In this document: positions 31,690 to 40,793 of the stretch, piece after piece
Position numbering within the stretch: position 1 is the stretch's first letter
Layout of the letters: each line of letters opens with the position of its first letter
From: Hydnum rufescens UP504
Lineage: Eukaryota > Basidiomycota > Agaricomycetes > Cantharellales > Hydnaceae
Assembly: GCA_014904985.1 (NCBI GenBank)
Contig: MU129264.1
Location: 1 to 40,793 of the forward strand
DNA: 40,793 nucleotides
Reading direction: 5' to 3'
The notes under the pieces: model-generated
What the model was told of the DNA's origin: nothing
Databases searched by the model: none
The model's input: the letters and a program-made list of their open reading frames with translations, nothing else
Made by a program: the position numbers and the translations under genes

Positions 31690-32290
31690 ATCCCATCATC
31701 CCCCTTCAAGATCTCCCCTTCATGTCCTGATACCCCCTCCTAGCGCACCTCCACCTCCACCTCGTGCACCGACACCACCTCGCATTCCTACGCCCCATCA
31801 CGAGTCTACACCCCCTCCTCGCATACCAACACCACGTCCCTGCGTGCCTACGCCCCCTCATGTGCTGACATCCCCTCCTCGGGAACCGATGCCTCCTCGG
31901 AAATCGACACTTGCACCTTGCAAGTTGATCCCCCCGCCTCGCGAGTTGACTCCCCCCCCTTGTGAGTTGACCCCCCTCCCACCTTGCGAATTGACTCCCC
32001 CGCCTCGTGAGTTGACGCCCCCCCTCATGAATTGACTCCCCCACCTCATGAGTTGACACCCCCCCCCCCTCACGAGTTGACCCCTCCCCCACCTCGTGAA
32101 TTGACTCCCCCACCTCGTGAGTTGATGCCCTGCCCCCCTCGCGAGTTGACCCTCCCCCACCTTGCGAATTGACTCCCCCGCCTCATGAGTTGACACCCCC
32201 GCCTTGTGAGTTGACCCCCCCACCTCGTGAGTTGACTTCTCCACCTCATGAGTTGACACCCCCACCCCGCAAACCGAGTCCTTGCGTGCT
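31690..32290 (+). repeat. 20-21-base minisatellite, Pro-rich coding
   Basis: Units of CCCCCACCTCGTGAGTTGAC and variants repeat about twenty times. In the module frame they code PPPRELT and PPPCELT units, and further upstream RAPTPPRIPTP. Poly-C length changes shift the frame at about 32020-32060. Confidence 0.75.
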
Positions 32291-32429
32291 GACCCCCCCC
32301 TTGATGTCTGGACTGTGATGAGGAGCAGAGGGCTCATAAGAGGGTAGATAGTGAGTACTATCCTTTTGTCTCGAGTGTTCTGTGGTACCAGGACAAAGTG
32401 CTTATCATTCATGCTTGGGGTCTCCAGGC

Positions 32430-32720
32430 AACTCTAGGTCAGACGATCACCCTTGCTCTCGCTCTTCTCGCTCTTCTCGTTCCCATTCTCGTCCTCGCTC
32501 CCATTCTCGTCCTTGCTCCTGTTCTCATCCTCACTCCCACTCTTGTCCTCACACCCGTTCTCGTCCTCGCACCCACTCCCCGCGATATTGCACCTGCTCC
32601 CCACGATATTGCTCCCGCTCCCCACAATATTGCTCTTGCTCTCGATCTCAACCTCGCTCTCGGCCTCATTCTGATCCCTGCTCTCGCCCACGCTCCCTGT
32701 CTCATCTCCATTTCCCTCAA
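32430..32720 (+). repeat. 12-18-base repeat coding Ser-Arg/Ser-His
   Basis: CTCGCTCTTCTCGTTCC-type units code RSSRSHSRPRSHSRP and then SPRYCSRSPQYCS. The sequence resembles the RS domains of splicing and chromatin proteins, but low complexity alone does not prove such a role. Confidence 0.65.
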
Positions 32721-32842
32721 AATTGGACTCGAACTCAATCCCCTTGGTCCTGTATGCATGATCCTCGCGATCACAGGTACAGGAACCATACAGGGGGTCC
32801 CCAATCCCTTCCACATCCTAGGGGTCCGTCAAGCACATTGTA

Positions 32843-33970
32843 TTGGCCTGCACCACACCCCAGCCAGCTTCAACTTCCGTGAGGCATTATGGGCATTCGA
32901 TGCCCATTGTACAGAGAGGGAGAGGCACATTGGTGCCAGAACTTTCTGCCCATCATAGTGAGGGGCAGGGAAGTTCTCAAGGGCAGGGGAATTATCAATG
33001 GCAAGGTGGTCCTTTTGGGGATTGGGGTCTTCAAGGTTGTGGTGGTCCTATGCCTGTGCATCCTGCTGGCCGGGGTCACGGATCTTGGGCCAGTGCAGTT
33101 AGTGGGTCTGCCGCTAATGTCTTGGTGCCTCAGCAACAGGTGGCAGCCCAGGCAACACCATACGACCCCGTTATAATTGGTCATTTGCTCAATGCACTTA
33201 GTGGACCCGCCCCTAATGTTCTGATGCCTCAGCCACAGGCGGCGGTGTCGGGGATGCTTTACTCCCCCATCCCAGTGGGCCGTTGGTTCATCATCTCTCT
33301 GGGCCCTGTTCCAGAAGGCTTCCAAACACCTGACATATGGCTGGCTCTGTACCCACAGGTGATTGCAGCTCGCACGGAATGCAAGAAGGGCAAGGTTTCG
33401 ATTCAGCTTTTGTTCAAACGGAGCTGCCCATGCAATGAGCTGAAGGTGACTTTGGAGGGATGGGCTGCAACTCGTGCAGCCGAGGTCACGACTGTCATGA
33501 TCGATGCTTTGCATGTGCTGTCTGAGTGTTACACTGGGTTGAGGGATTTAGAATATATTGATCAGGTATATGCTCATGCTCGCAGCCAGCAGGAACTGGA
33601 CAATCTTTTGGCGATAGCACCTCCTTTGATTAAGGACAAAGATTCTAGGTCTCGATATGGGGAGTACTTCCTCAACTATGACCAGTATCCGCCAATCGTT
33701 GGTCCGTTAATACCTAGGGACCAGCACTTACGTCGCCTCCAAGTCGTCGAATTCGACACTGCATGGTTGGTTGCCCAGCTCGCCCAATTGCCCATCCAAA
33801 CTGTTGATCTTCATCTTCGTCGAATGGAGATGATGATCTGTGCCCATAGCAATTGCATGATGAGTGTTGGGTTTGTGACAATGATGTGGCCTACCTCAGG
33901 ACCTGTTGATGCCATTATTCATCGGATCTGTCGGTTGGTAAATGAGTTTGGCATATCAAATTGGATTTGA
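32843..33970 (+). CDS. module protein 1 copy 2, C-terminal region (open 375-residue frame)
   Basis: This is the longest uninterrupted part of the module protein. A Gly/Gln-rich N-terminal part (EGQGSSQGQGNYQWQGG) leads to a globular region: VGRWFIISLGPVPEGFQTPDIW, then KRSCPCNELKVTLEGW, LRDLEYIDQVYAHARSQQEL, LAIAPPLI and the tail LRRMEMMICAHSN...GPVDAIIHRICRLVNEFGIS. These blocks pair with the C-terminal region of copy 1 (6338-4702). The frame joins the Ser-Arg repeats through a frameshift near 32870. The Met at 32843 is probably not a true start. The module protein 2 relative begins 532 bases downstream on the same strand. Confidence 0.6.
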   Translation: MACTTPQPASTSVRHYGHSMPIVQRGRGTLVPELSAHHSEGQGSSQGQGNYQWQGGPFGDWGLQGCGGPMPVHPAGRGHGSWASAVSGSAANVLVPQQQVAAQATPYDPVIIGHLLNALSGPAPNVLMPQPQAAVSGMLYSPIPVGRWFIISLGPVPEGFQTPDIWLALYPQVIAARTECKKGKVSIQLLFKRSCPCNELKVTLEGWAATRAAEVTTVMIDALHVLSECYTGLRDLEYIDQVYAHARSQQELDNLLAIAPPLIKDKDSRSRYGEYFLNYDQYPPIVGPLIPRDQHLRRLQVVEFDTAWLVAQLAQLPIQTVDLHLRRMEMMICAHSNCMMSVGFVTMMWPTSGPVDAIIHRICRLVNEFGISNWI

Positions 33971-34502
33971 ACCTCGAGCACCCCAAATACTCCAAACCCG
34001 CTGAGTCCTCGGCCTCGTAATTTTCATCCTTCTCCACGTTCTTTTCCTTTGTGTATTCATAATAAAGTAAAGTTAATACCATATATGGTGTAAAGTTTAT
34101 TCCTATACAGTTGCAATGCTATTCGGCATCTGCCAGTGTCGAGTCGTCGAACACTTACACCACCTGCGTAGTTGAAGAAGTACTCAGCCTTGCATTGGAG
34201 TGCTTTTTAGGCTACGTGCTTGATCTGTTACTGTGCATATTTGTGGGCCCAGTAAAGTGATTATCGTCTTGTTCTCTTGTCTCATTCTCTCGTCTCGCCA
34301 TTCTCTTGTCTCCCACTCTCTCGTCTCCATAACTGGCAGCTTTTGTTCAACTGGCAACTGTACATCTACCTTGCGTACTTGTATTCAGCCTGTAGGACTT
34401 CTCCCCCAAGTCACAATATCTTTGCGTAGCTGTGATTCAGGTTTTTAAGCTCCCTCACAATTTATTACAGTTGCTGTTTGTACTTGCAGCTACTGCTTAA
34501 TC
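33971..34502. other. intergenic segment between the two module genes, copy 2
   Basis: This 532-base stretch corresponds in position to 4260-4701. It holds an AATAAAGTAAAG block near 34060 that could serve 3' processing of the upstream gene, a TCTCGTCTC-rich run at 34270-34330, and no supported gene. Confidence 0.4.
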
Positions 34503-36073
34503 ATGATGAATGGCCGGCAGACTCGCTCGAACCCTACACTCATTACCCAGTCACCAGAACTTGAAGTCTCCCTGAAGCTCTCCACCCTTCGCTCTCATCA
34601 TTCTAATACCAGACGTACCAAGGCCTTGGCTTCTAAATCTCGCACCAAAGCTCCACCCAAGATCAGCCCCAAGTCTAGAGTCCCTCAAAAAACACACTCT
34701 ATTGATCCCCCCAAGACCTCTTCCGAGTCCGACGAAGAAGATGCGGACCCACCTACTACATTGAAAGATCCCAAGTCTCATGCCAGGATTGGAGCTGGGC
34801 CCACGGTGCCTCAGGGGGAATCCAGTGTCTCTCAGGGTGCCGGGAGTGATACCCAATCTCGTGATGGAGCTGATGATGATGCAACTCAGCGACCATCGCA
34901 TCTTGTCATCGAAATCGATTCGCAGTCGACTTGTCCTTCGAATCCAAACTCACATGTATCTGTGGGGCAGCAAGGTACTCCTCATCAGTCAAGTATGTCT
35001 CTGTCCCTCCAGTGTCGGGCCAAGTCCCAGAGCACACAAGTGCATGGCTTTTCACCTCCACCCTCATCCTCTCATACATCACCTTCCCCTCCTGTTTTGC
35101 TTCCTCAGTCGCCCCTCCGCCCTTGTTCTCATCACCATGTTTGACCGCTCAGACTACTCTCGACAATACTCATAACATGGATCCTGATCATGTTGATGAT
35201 AATGAGGGCATGCACCTTGGTGGGTGGTTCAGTGCCGAACAGGTAGCCTGGGCTCAAAACCAATGTATCAAGTTCCTTGTGGACTTGGATGCAAAGGCAA
35301 AAGAGTGGAAACGAAGTCCTGAATCCGTTAGGCACATTGCCTTGGTGGCAGCCCCATCAAAATTCCAGTGAAATGGAAATGTGTGGAATGCCTTCCAGTC
35401 TTTGTATCACCAGTCAAATCCAAACCTTGATTCCTCAGGTATGCCTACCCACATTTACATGGCCATTCTTGTGCTGACAATCTTATACGCAGTCTCTGCC
35501 TCTGAATACACAAGTAATGTGGTTCAGCCAGCATACCTTAAGCTCATTGAGTCTTTTGGAGGCGAGGACTCTGATACTTGGGCAGCAGAAGCCACAAGGC
35601 TCATCGTGGAACATGATGGTGTGAAGGCTGCTGCTGCAAAACAGATTGTGCAGTCAGGAGGGGATATTGCTCGGATTATGTCTGCTCAGAAGGAAAAATG
35701 GACACATGATATGCAATGGCTTGCGACCATGGATGTGCATGCGATGTTTATTATGGTTAGCGGTAACGCTGCATCCCCTGCTGCTCATGCGCAAAATGAA
35801 TGCCACCTGGGATCTATCAAGATGTCCGAATGGTTTAACACCAAATTCTCGATGGCTGCCGAGATTTCTGATATATATCATTTCATTCTTTCGAAACATT
35901 CTCAGCATGAGGCATTGCACGAGTTTACGGCTGAGGAGTCCCAGAAGAAGAGAGCATTTGATCTCAGCAACGTCTACAAGACCTGGACAGCCATCAAAGG
36001 CATGCTTGCTCAGATCTGGGCATCAAGATTTAGACCTCTTAGGCTGGCTTCCACTACGCAGGAAAGGACCTAA
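34503..36073 (+). pseudogene. module protein 2 (short), copy 2
   Basis: The start MMNGRQTRSNPTL opens a Ser/Pro/Asp-rich region (34503-35144) with an acidic SSESDEEDADPP stretch. After a frameshift the frame 35150-35371 reads HLGGWFSAEQVAWAQNQ. A TGA at 35369-35371 interrupts, and the same frame continues NVWNAFQSLYHQ. A 54-base intron (35439-35492, GTATGC...ACGCAG) leaves the frame unchanged and gives a better match to copy 1. Next come TWAAEATRLIVEH, GGDIARI, AASPAAHAQN and IYHFILS, which align with copy 1 (2294-4259). The end MLAQIW corresponds to MLVQLF at the copy 1 splice site, and an equivalent of exon 2 is not seen: the palindrome-array element starts close by at 36081. Confidence 0.7.
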
Positions 36074-36429
36074 GAGGGTCAGCCCTGTAGGAAGCAGCTA
36101 CTAGACATTTCTGTTGGAGCTCCTGTGTTACTGCTACATTCCAATGAAGCAGCTGCTCACTGGTTATGCCCATGAGGTGTAGGCTGCTTAGTGCTTTCTT
36201 AATAAGGCATTTGCAGCTGCTATATGGTGGCATCTCTAGGAGCTCCTAGGACAGTGCCATCTAGCAGCTCCTATTGAGTGGTCATCAGCTGCTATTCAAG
36301 CTCCTATGACCAATGATATGAGCTGCTATGTGGGCTTACTTCTAGCAGCTGATGCCATACTGAAAACAAGCAGCTCCAATCCATTGCATATGTGTCTGCT
36401 GTATTTAAAAGGGGCTGCTAAAAAGCTTA

Positions 36430-36950
36430 ACCAAGCTGCTCTTTGGCTATGCAGCTACTGAAATTTAGGATCCGCAGCTGCTACCCATACTATAGCAGCT
36501 CCATTCTATCTATGAGTAGCTGTTTCACCTTCAAGAGGGGTGCTAATGAATGTTGGGCAGCTGCTATGTGGCCATGCAGCTACTTGAGATCTGTTATCAG
36601 CAGCTGCCACCCATACCATAGCAGCTCCATCTCATTCCATAAGTGGCTGATGCATAATATTGAAAATGTTGAGCAGCTCCTATGTGGCCATGCAGCTGCT
36701 TGAAATCTGCAATCAGCAGCTGCTACCATTCTATAGCAGCTCCATCCCATTCCATAAGTGGCAGATGCATAACATTTAAAATGTTGAGCAGCTCCTATGT
36801 GGCCATGCAGCTGCTTGATATCTGCACTCAGCAGCTGCTACCCATCCCATAGCAGCTCCATCCCATTCCAGTAGCCCCTATGTGGCTATGCAGCTACTTG
36901 AGATCTGCAATCAGCAGCTGCTATGTGGTCATGCAGCTGCTTGAGATCTG
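36430..36950. repeat. 116-base tandem repeat
   Basis: The block CTCCTATGTGGCCATGCAGC recurs at about 36441, 36566, 36682, 36797, 36880 and 36923. The intact period is 115-116 bases and the last units are shortened. Each unit contains GCAGCTGCTTGARATCTGC and CATAGCAGCTCCATCCCATT. Confidence 0.8.
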
Positions 36951-36959
36951 CACCCAATC

Positions 36960-38390
36960 TCAGCCAAGACTCACAGATACCCAGAATATAGTCTAGCAGA
37001 ACCTACCAATCCAATTCTTGTCAAGCAAGCACATCCCCCAATACCCTCAATATCCAACATAACTAGCTATGCACATAGAACAATTTCCTCAGCAAACACA
37101 CAACATATATCGGACACACCACTATAGCTGCTGAGATCTGAAACACTAATCAACCTCACCAACCTCCAATTCTTAGAAAGTAGCTGAACCACAGCCCATA
37201 CACATAGACATATCACGCATGATCCTACTATGATGACCACCACATCCTCCCTATAACCCAAATCCGATAAAACTGCTCGAAAAGACTTATGGAACCTCCA
37301 TGCACAAACCTACCCATAAGCCATATGTAGCTAGAACCCAAACCAAATACAATATATCGCCACGGAGACGCTCACCATCCAATAGACGCCTTCAATCAGT
37401 CCCATCTCATACAGCTCACTACCACAATACTCCATAACATAGCTGAAAAAACTAAAATACTCCAACAACGAAGAATGCTGCTGATTGATGCTATGAAACA
37501 TGGCGCTAATCCTATAAGCCAATGTCACTGCTGAGCCAGACATCTGGAACGCTATTCAGCCTCCATCACCAATTTCAAGACCGAACGTCCTACCTCCCCA
37601 TATCCACCAATTAGAATAAGCTATGCAAACCACCACTAAACCAATAATCATTCTTTCCAAAAGGCTCCTGACAACCCAAATACACCATTATACAGCTCCC
37701 CTCATGATTTCACAACCAATCCACACCGGCCTGCACCAGAGATCATTCAACTCACACAGGAATAACCTCCTACCCCCATTCCCTATAAGCAAGCTCCGAT
37801 ATAGTCACATATCCAACCAACCTAAGGAAACTAAATACCTACATAAAAGATCTCTCAAACGTTTATATAAGCCCTTGATCAGCTGACCTGTGTGAGCCAT
37901 AGACACACCTAGTAGAGATCTGCGACACAGACAAGTCACACCCACTAACACAATTCTATAGCACACGCACAAAATTCCACAACCAAACAATGTACTCCAG
38001 TCACTAACTATACTATGAACCAAACAAACTAACCACACAATGATCCTACTTCCACAAAGAGCTGGACTGACTAGCACTACCGCAATAGAGCTGCTATATG
38101 GCATGTTGCAGCGCTGAAGGTTCTAGAGCCAGCAGCAGCCTACCTCAAGCCATAGCTAGCCCCACCCTAATCCATACTCCATATACGACTCTCCAAAGAG
38201 CTGACTCCAATCAGCATCCCTTACGATAACATGCCTCCATTACAACACAGACTCATCTACCTCCACCAGCTTAGCTGGCAACCCACCAATACCCATAGAA
38301 ACGAAGCCAGCCCCGCTCCCCACACCTACAACCTAAACCAAACAACCCATAGCCAATAATCAGTACATAATCTAACAGGAACTGCCAGTC
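36960..38390. other. A/C-rich non-coding interior
   Basis: The forward strand is strikingly A/C-rich. Hydrophobic frames on the reverse strand (for example near 37331-37543 and 37805-38104) are explained by the G/T-rich complement and lack any other support. No gene is called. Confidence 0.5.
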
Positions 38391-38699
38391 AGCAGCACTC
38401 AGCTACCATGCCCCCCCACAGCTGCTATGCTAAGCAGTGATCAGCTGCTGTAGCATCAGAAGAGCCCCTGACAAGCAGGCATCGGCTCCTAAACAGGCTC
38501 ACATCCACTGGCATATGAGGAACTGGCTGCTCTGATTCATTTGATAGTAGTTTACACAGTATTAGAGGGGCTACTATTTGTATAGCCTATTCAGGGCTAT
38601 TGCCCATCAGAAGAGTCAGAAGAACTGAGGCTGGGCGCAGGCGAATCCTGGGTGGAAGGCCAGGCTACAGGGCTGTTAATTGATCGCACCACAGGGTGA

Positions 38700-39000
38700 T
38701 CAGCCACATTACTGCCATTCCCTGGACGAACAGTGGGGCAACAGAGGGGTTTCTTCATGGTGGTTTGCCCATCATGTTCAGCTCAGGTCCGCTGGTCAAA
38801 CATGAGATCCCTGTCTTCCATTTCGCATGTCAGCTTGGGAAAGCATAGGGAATCGTTCCGGGGATTGCCCGATGGCTCCCGGTCGTCAGCAATATCCACA
38901 CGATGCATGGCAGCAGTAAGGCCCTGGATGTTGATGTGTTGTGGAAGGTGATGCAAGAACTCACACTGCTCCCCTTTGGCATATGGTGTGATACAGGACT
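38700..39000 (-). pseudogene. unidentified coding-like fragment with CEFLHHLP
   Basis: One reverse frame reads YAKGEQCEFLHHLPQHINIQ, continues through MHRVDIADDREPSGNPRND and ends LTCEMEDRDLMFDQRT before a stop. Composition and length of the open run suggest true coding origin. The C-x3-H start resembles the end of a CCCH zinc finger, but the rest does not match any such protein that I can recall. It lies just downstream of the COQ6 fragment on the same strand. Confidence 0.35.
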
Positions 39001-39081
39001 AATGAAATGTAAGAGCCTAAAATAAATAAAATCTGTGATCAGAATCATGTCGCACCACACCCCTCATAAACCATAGGGCCA

Positions 39082-40290
39082 TCACACTGATATCACCACC
39101 GAGGGAGAGGGACCAACGTACAAATCGGCATGACTCAATTTCAGGGGAAAGGATGCTTGCGAGCCAGCCTGGATGGAGTGTACCAGAGGTGGGTAGGCTC
39201 CAGAACCCATCGGCGGGATACCAACACCCAATGAGATGACGTCACTGGAATACAGCGCAGAATGCACCCCAATGCCGTGTGCATTTTTGCAGAATTTTAT
39301 TTCCTCAGAAATACTTTCAGGGGTTATTCTGTCTGCCCCGCATTCCAAGAGTATGGAGTACAAGTAATGAATAGACACCTCTGGGAGACGAAAGGTGGCA
39401 TTGATAAGGTGTGCTAACATATCTGGATGGACAGAGTGCAAGATTGAGGCTAGTTGTACGGAGGTGGACCAGACCACGGTGGACACCTCTTTCGTGAGCG
39501 GGAGGAAGGCTATTGGGCCAGTGGGGAGGAAACATTGATAGGCAGTACTATTGTGCTGAGGATGGTTCGATGATGGATGATGCAATGTACCAACGATGGC
39601 ATGCGAAGGATATGCCCACCCAGAGGATCCAATCTCCACGAAGGACCAAATGGACAACTTGAAACCATCAGCACCGATCTAGGAAATAAATTTAGCTTGG
39701 GTCAGCATGCAGGCACCCCCCTAAGAAAGACCCATACCAATAGACAAGTTCGCAATGAACACCCACCCGAAAGGTTGACGATGGGCCAGGTCCTGCTTTG
39801 AGTGATCAACTCCACTTTGACCTGATCTATAAGTTCAACCCTCCCTGGGATCTCATCCAATCTGCAGAGCAATGCATGGTGCAAATTGAGGTTTTCTGTC
39901 AGATGGGCCATCTCAAATGTGCTGCTGCCGGGGTCAATATCCGAATTGGAAAAAAGATTCTGGAGTTGCTAATCCCGTCCCAGACCTAAGAGAGTGGGTA
40001 ATTGATACCAATGAGCCGGGGCATCCGGGACTTGGCGACATACCTGCATGCTCTCAATCGGGGATGTACGTGATTGTTCAACATGCTGCCACACACTGAT
40101 GCCTATATTACTTGGCACAATGGAAAAAGACAGGTCTTGCGTACTATCGAGGAATTTGCAAGAGGCATTGGTGATAGAACAAACACAAACACTGCTCGAA
40201 TATGTATACAGGTCCGAATTCCAGTTATATTTGCAAGTGAGATCACTTGCATCCACCAGGGCGATGTTCAATAGCTCCCTCACCAGAAGG
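39082..40290 (-). pseudogene. COQ6: COQ6 (ubiquinone biosynthesis monooxygenase) fragment with introns
   Basis: COQ6 is the mitochondrial FAD-dependent hydroxylase of coenzyme Q synthesis. Exon pieces on the reverse strand read LLNIALVDASDLT, SITNASCKFLDS, VWQHVEQSRTSPIESMQ, VWDGISNSRIFF, MAHLTENLNLHHALL, LLIGADGF, GWAYPSHAIVGTLHHP and FLPTGPIAFLPL, ending near LKLSHADLYVG. The family has matching blocks such as SLTNASRAFLDSIG, RLTENLNLQRALL, GADGFNSPVR and FLPTGPIAFLPLS. Three introns are readable: about 42 bases near 40115 (GTACGC...ATATAG), 40043-39986 (GTATGT...TCTTAG) and 39737-39679 (GTATGG...CCTAG). A one-base shift follows SNSRIFF. The N-terminal GxGxxG and the C-terminal FAD motif (GDAAHxxHPLAGQG) are absent, so both ends are cut off. 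Confidence 0.85.
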
Positions 40291-40600
40291 GAGTGACCCT
40301 AGCAGACACATGAGACATGATTCTAGATGCCTGCGAAATGATTGGGCAAGAGGAGACGAGGGACCCAAAGGAGGGGTACCAGGACGTGATGAGCGATATG
40401 AGTAGAGAATTGCAGGCCGCGAGATGTTTGGGGGTGAAGAATGGAGGAGGTACCTAGGGAAGACAGATTCAGTGAGGAGGGGATGATAAATGAGAATGGA
40501 CTGCCTATGATGTAGTGAAGTGGTCGACAGGGGTGATCCTGACACCTCAGGCAGATAGATTTGGACCCTTTGGGTCGGCTTTTACTGCACAGGAGAGGAC
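40291..40600. other. no gene recognised
   Basis: Sequence upstream of the COQ6 fragment does not continue the COQ6 N-terminus. No other family or repeat was recognised. Confidence 0.4.
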
Positions 40601-40793
40601 CCAAAGGTCCCCCAACCTATCACAGACCCATGGTTGGGACAAATATGACCCATGAGGGGACAGCACTAAACCATGGTTTTGGCATGGTCAGGGCAGGGTA
40701 TTGACAATAAAACTCATGGGCTGGGCCACTCCACCCATGGGTGGGACCTGCTGACCCATGAGTTAGAGCATTAGACCCATGGTTTGACCCCTA
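40600..40793. repeat. CCCATGG palindrome array at the window edge
   Basis: ACCCATGG, CCCATGAG, ACCATGGT and the palindrome ACCCATGGGT occur about ten times in 190 bases. The array continues to the window end, so its full extent is unknown. It is like the palindrome arrays at 5222-5884, 18950-19148 and 36081-38598 in style but uses a different core. Confidence 0.6.

Larger units (their letters stand above)
30117..33970 (+). pseudogene. module protein 1 (long), copy 2; unidentified, degenerate
   Basis: The forward-strand relative of 4702-9866. Order: FNFTQLPMLYS...EADIV (30117-30422), a shifted piece with GLQGALSNVILPIDRKSS (30470-30584), YEYGAFARMMMHW and HHGVPVWGIWLGQRG (30585-31124, ending in a TAA), a charged part with TDAEYDQW and KKRKAKEAANK (31265-31510), Pro-rich repeats (31690-32290), Ser-Arg/Ser-His repeats (32382-32882) and a C-terminal region (32843-33970). 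Low-complexity parts differ from copy 1 but stand in the same order. At least four frame changes or stops are seen, so it is probably not functional, though undetected introns could explain some. Very roughly 1,250 residues would be coded. Confidence 0.65.
36081..38598. mobile_element. non-coding element with AGCAGCTGCT arrays at both ends
   Basis: The left end (36081-36960) has dozens of AGCAGCTGCT and AGCAGCTCC motifs. The right end (38390-38480) has another cluster. Between is 1.4 kb of sequence poor in G on the forward strand, with no gene. The possible ends AGCCCTGTAGG (36081) and, inverted, AGCCCTGAATAGG (38598) match for the first seven bases. No clear target duplication was found. It follows immediately after the truncated module protein 2. 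A non-autonomous DNA transposon with subterminal motif arrays is the best guess; the boundaries are uncertain. Confidence 0.45.

Noticed and set aside
31858..32412. Gly/Arg-rich reverse frame with SRGGGVNSQGG repeats, RGG-box-like
   Set aside because: Complement of the Pro-rich repeats that lie in the forward-strand module protein.
30117..33970. Reading module protein 1 copy 2 as several separate small genes
   Set aside because: The pieces follow in the same order as copy 1, and shared motifs run across the breaks, which fits one decayed gene better.
37067..38104. Hydrophobic reverse-strand frames resembling membrane proteins
   Set aside because: Explained by the G/T-rich complement of an A/C-rich region; no start context, domain or relative.
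38830..39000. Assignment of the CEFLHHLP fragment to the splicing factor Cwc2
   Set aside because: Only the short C-x-F-L-H-x-L-P stretch is similar; the following residues do not fit the Cwc2 pattern.

Overview
The window looks like an agaricomycete (mushroom-forming basidiomycete) nuclear segment, from a repeat-rich, gene-poor region. Four things point there: KDZ-type transposases with their cysteine cluster, a fungal DDE transposase with a 52-base GT-AG intron, Ty3/gypsy and a second LTR retroelement, and patches almost free of CpG, as expected where methylated repeats have decayed by deamination. I see no tRNA, rRNA, CRISPR array or bacterial-type operon. Order or species cannot be fixed from sequence alone; Boletales is a guess.

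Layout: 1-2130, the 5' end of a reverse-strand Ty3/gypsy element (protease start, zinc knuckle, gag, primer site, LTR). 2294-9866, a reverse-strand two-gene module: a long repeat-bearing protein (degenerate, split by a hAT-like MITE with an 8-bp target duplication) followed by a shorter protein whose reading frame is intact across one intron. 9960-10690, two tandem fragments of the proteasome ATPase gene RPT3. 11855-15207, a dead KDZ transposase. 15430-17541, an LTR with gag start of a second retroelement. 17685-18897, a dead DDE transposase. 18910-19148, a small palindrome-rich repeat. 19236-24166, a second KDZ transposase split by a solo LTR (22000-23594), the inverted partner of the LTR at 15430. 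24370-29400, weakly coding, mostly unidentified sequence. 29400-29880, a fragment like the LTR repeats. 30117-36073, a second, forward-strand copy of the two-gene module. 36081-38598, a non-coding element with AGCAGCTGCT arrays at both ends. 39082-40290, a fragment of the ubiquinone-biosynthesis monooxygenase gene COQ6 that still has introns. 40600-40793, an array of CCCATGGG-type palindromes.

The main result is the repeated two-gene module. The same two unidentified protein families occur twice in the window, in the same order and on the same strand as each other, 443 and 532 bases apart. The first protein keeps the same internal architecture in both copies (conserved N-terminal region, charged region, acidic or proline-rich repeats, Ser-His/Ser-Arg repeats, conserved C-terminal region), although the low-complexity repeats themselves differ. 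No known function was recognised. It may be a mobile two-gene unit or a duplicated gene pair. Most other contents are nested, decayed transposons and pieces of host genes.
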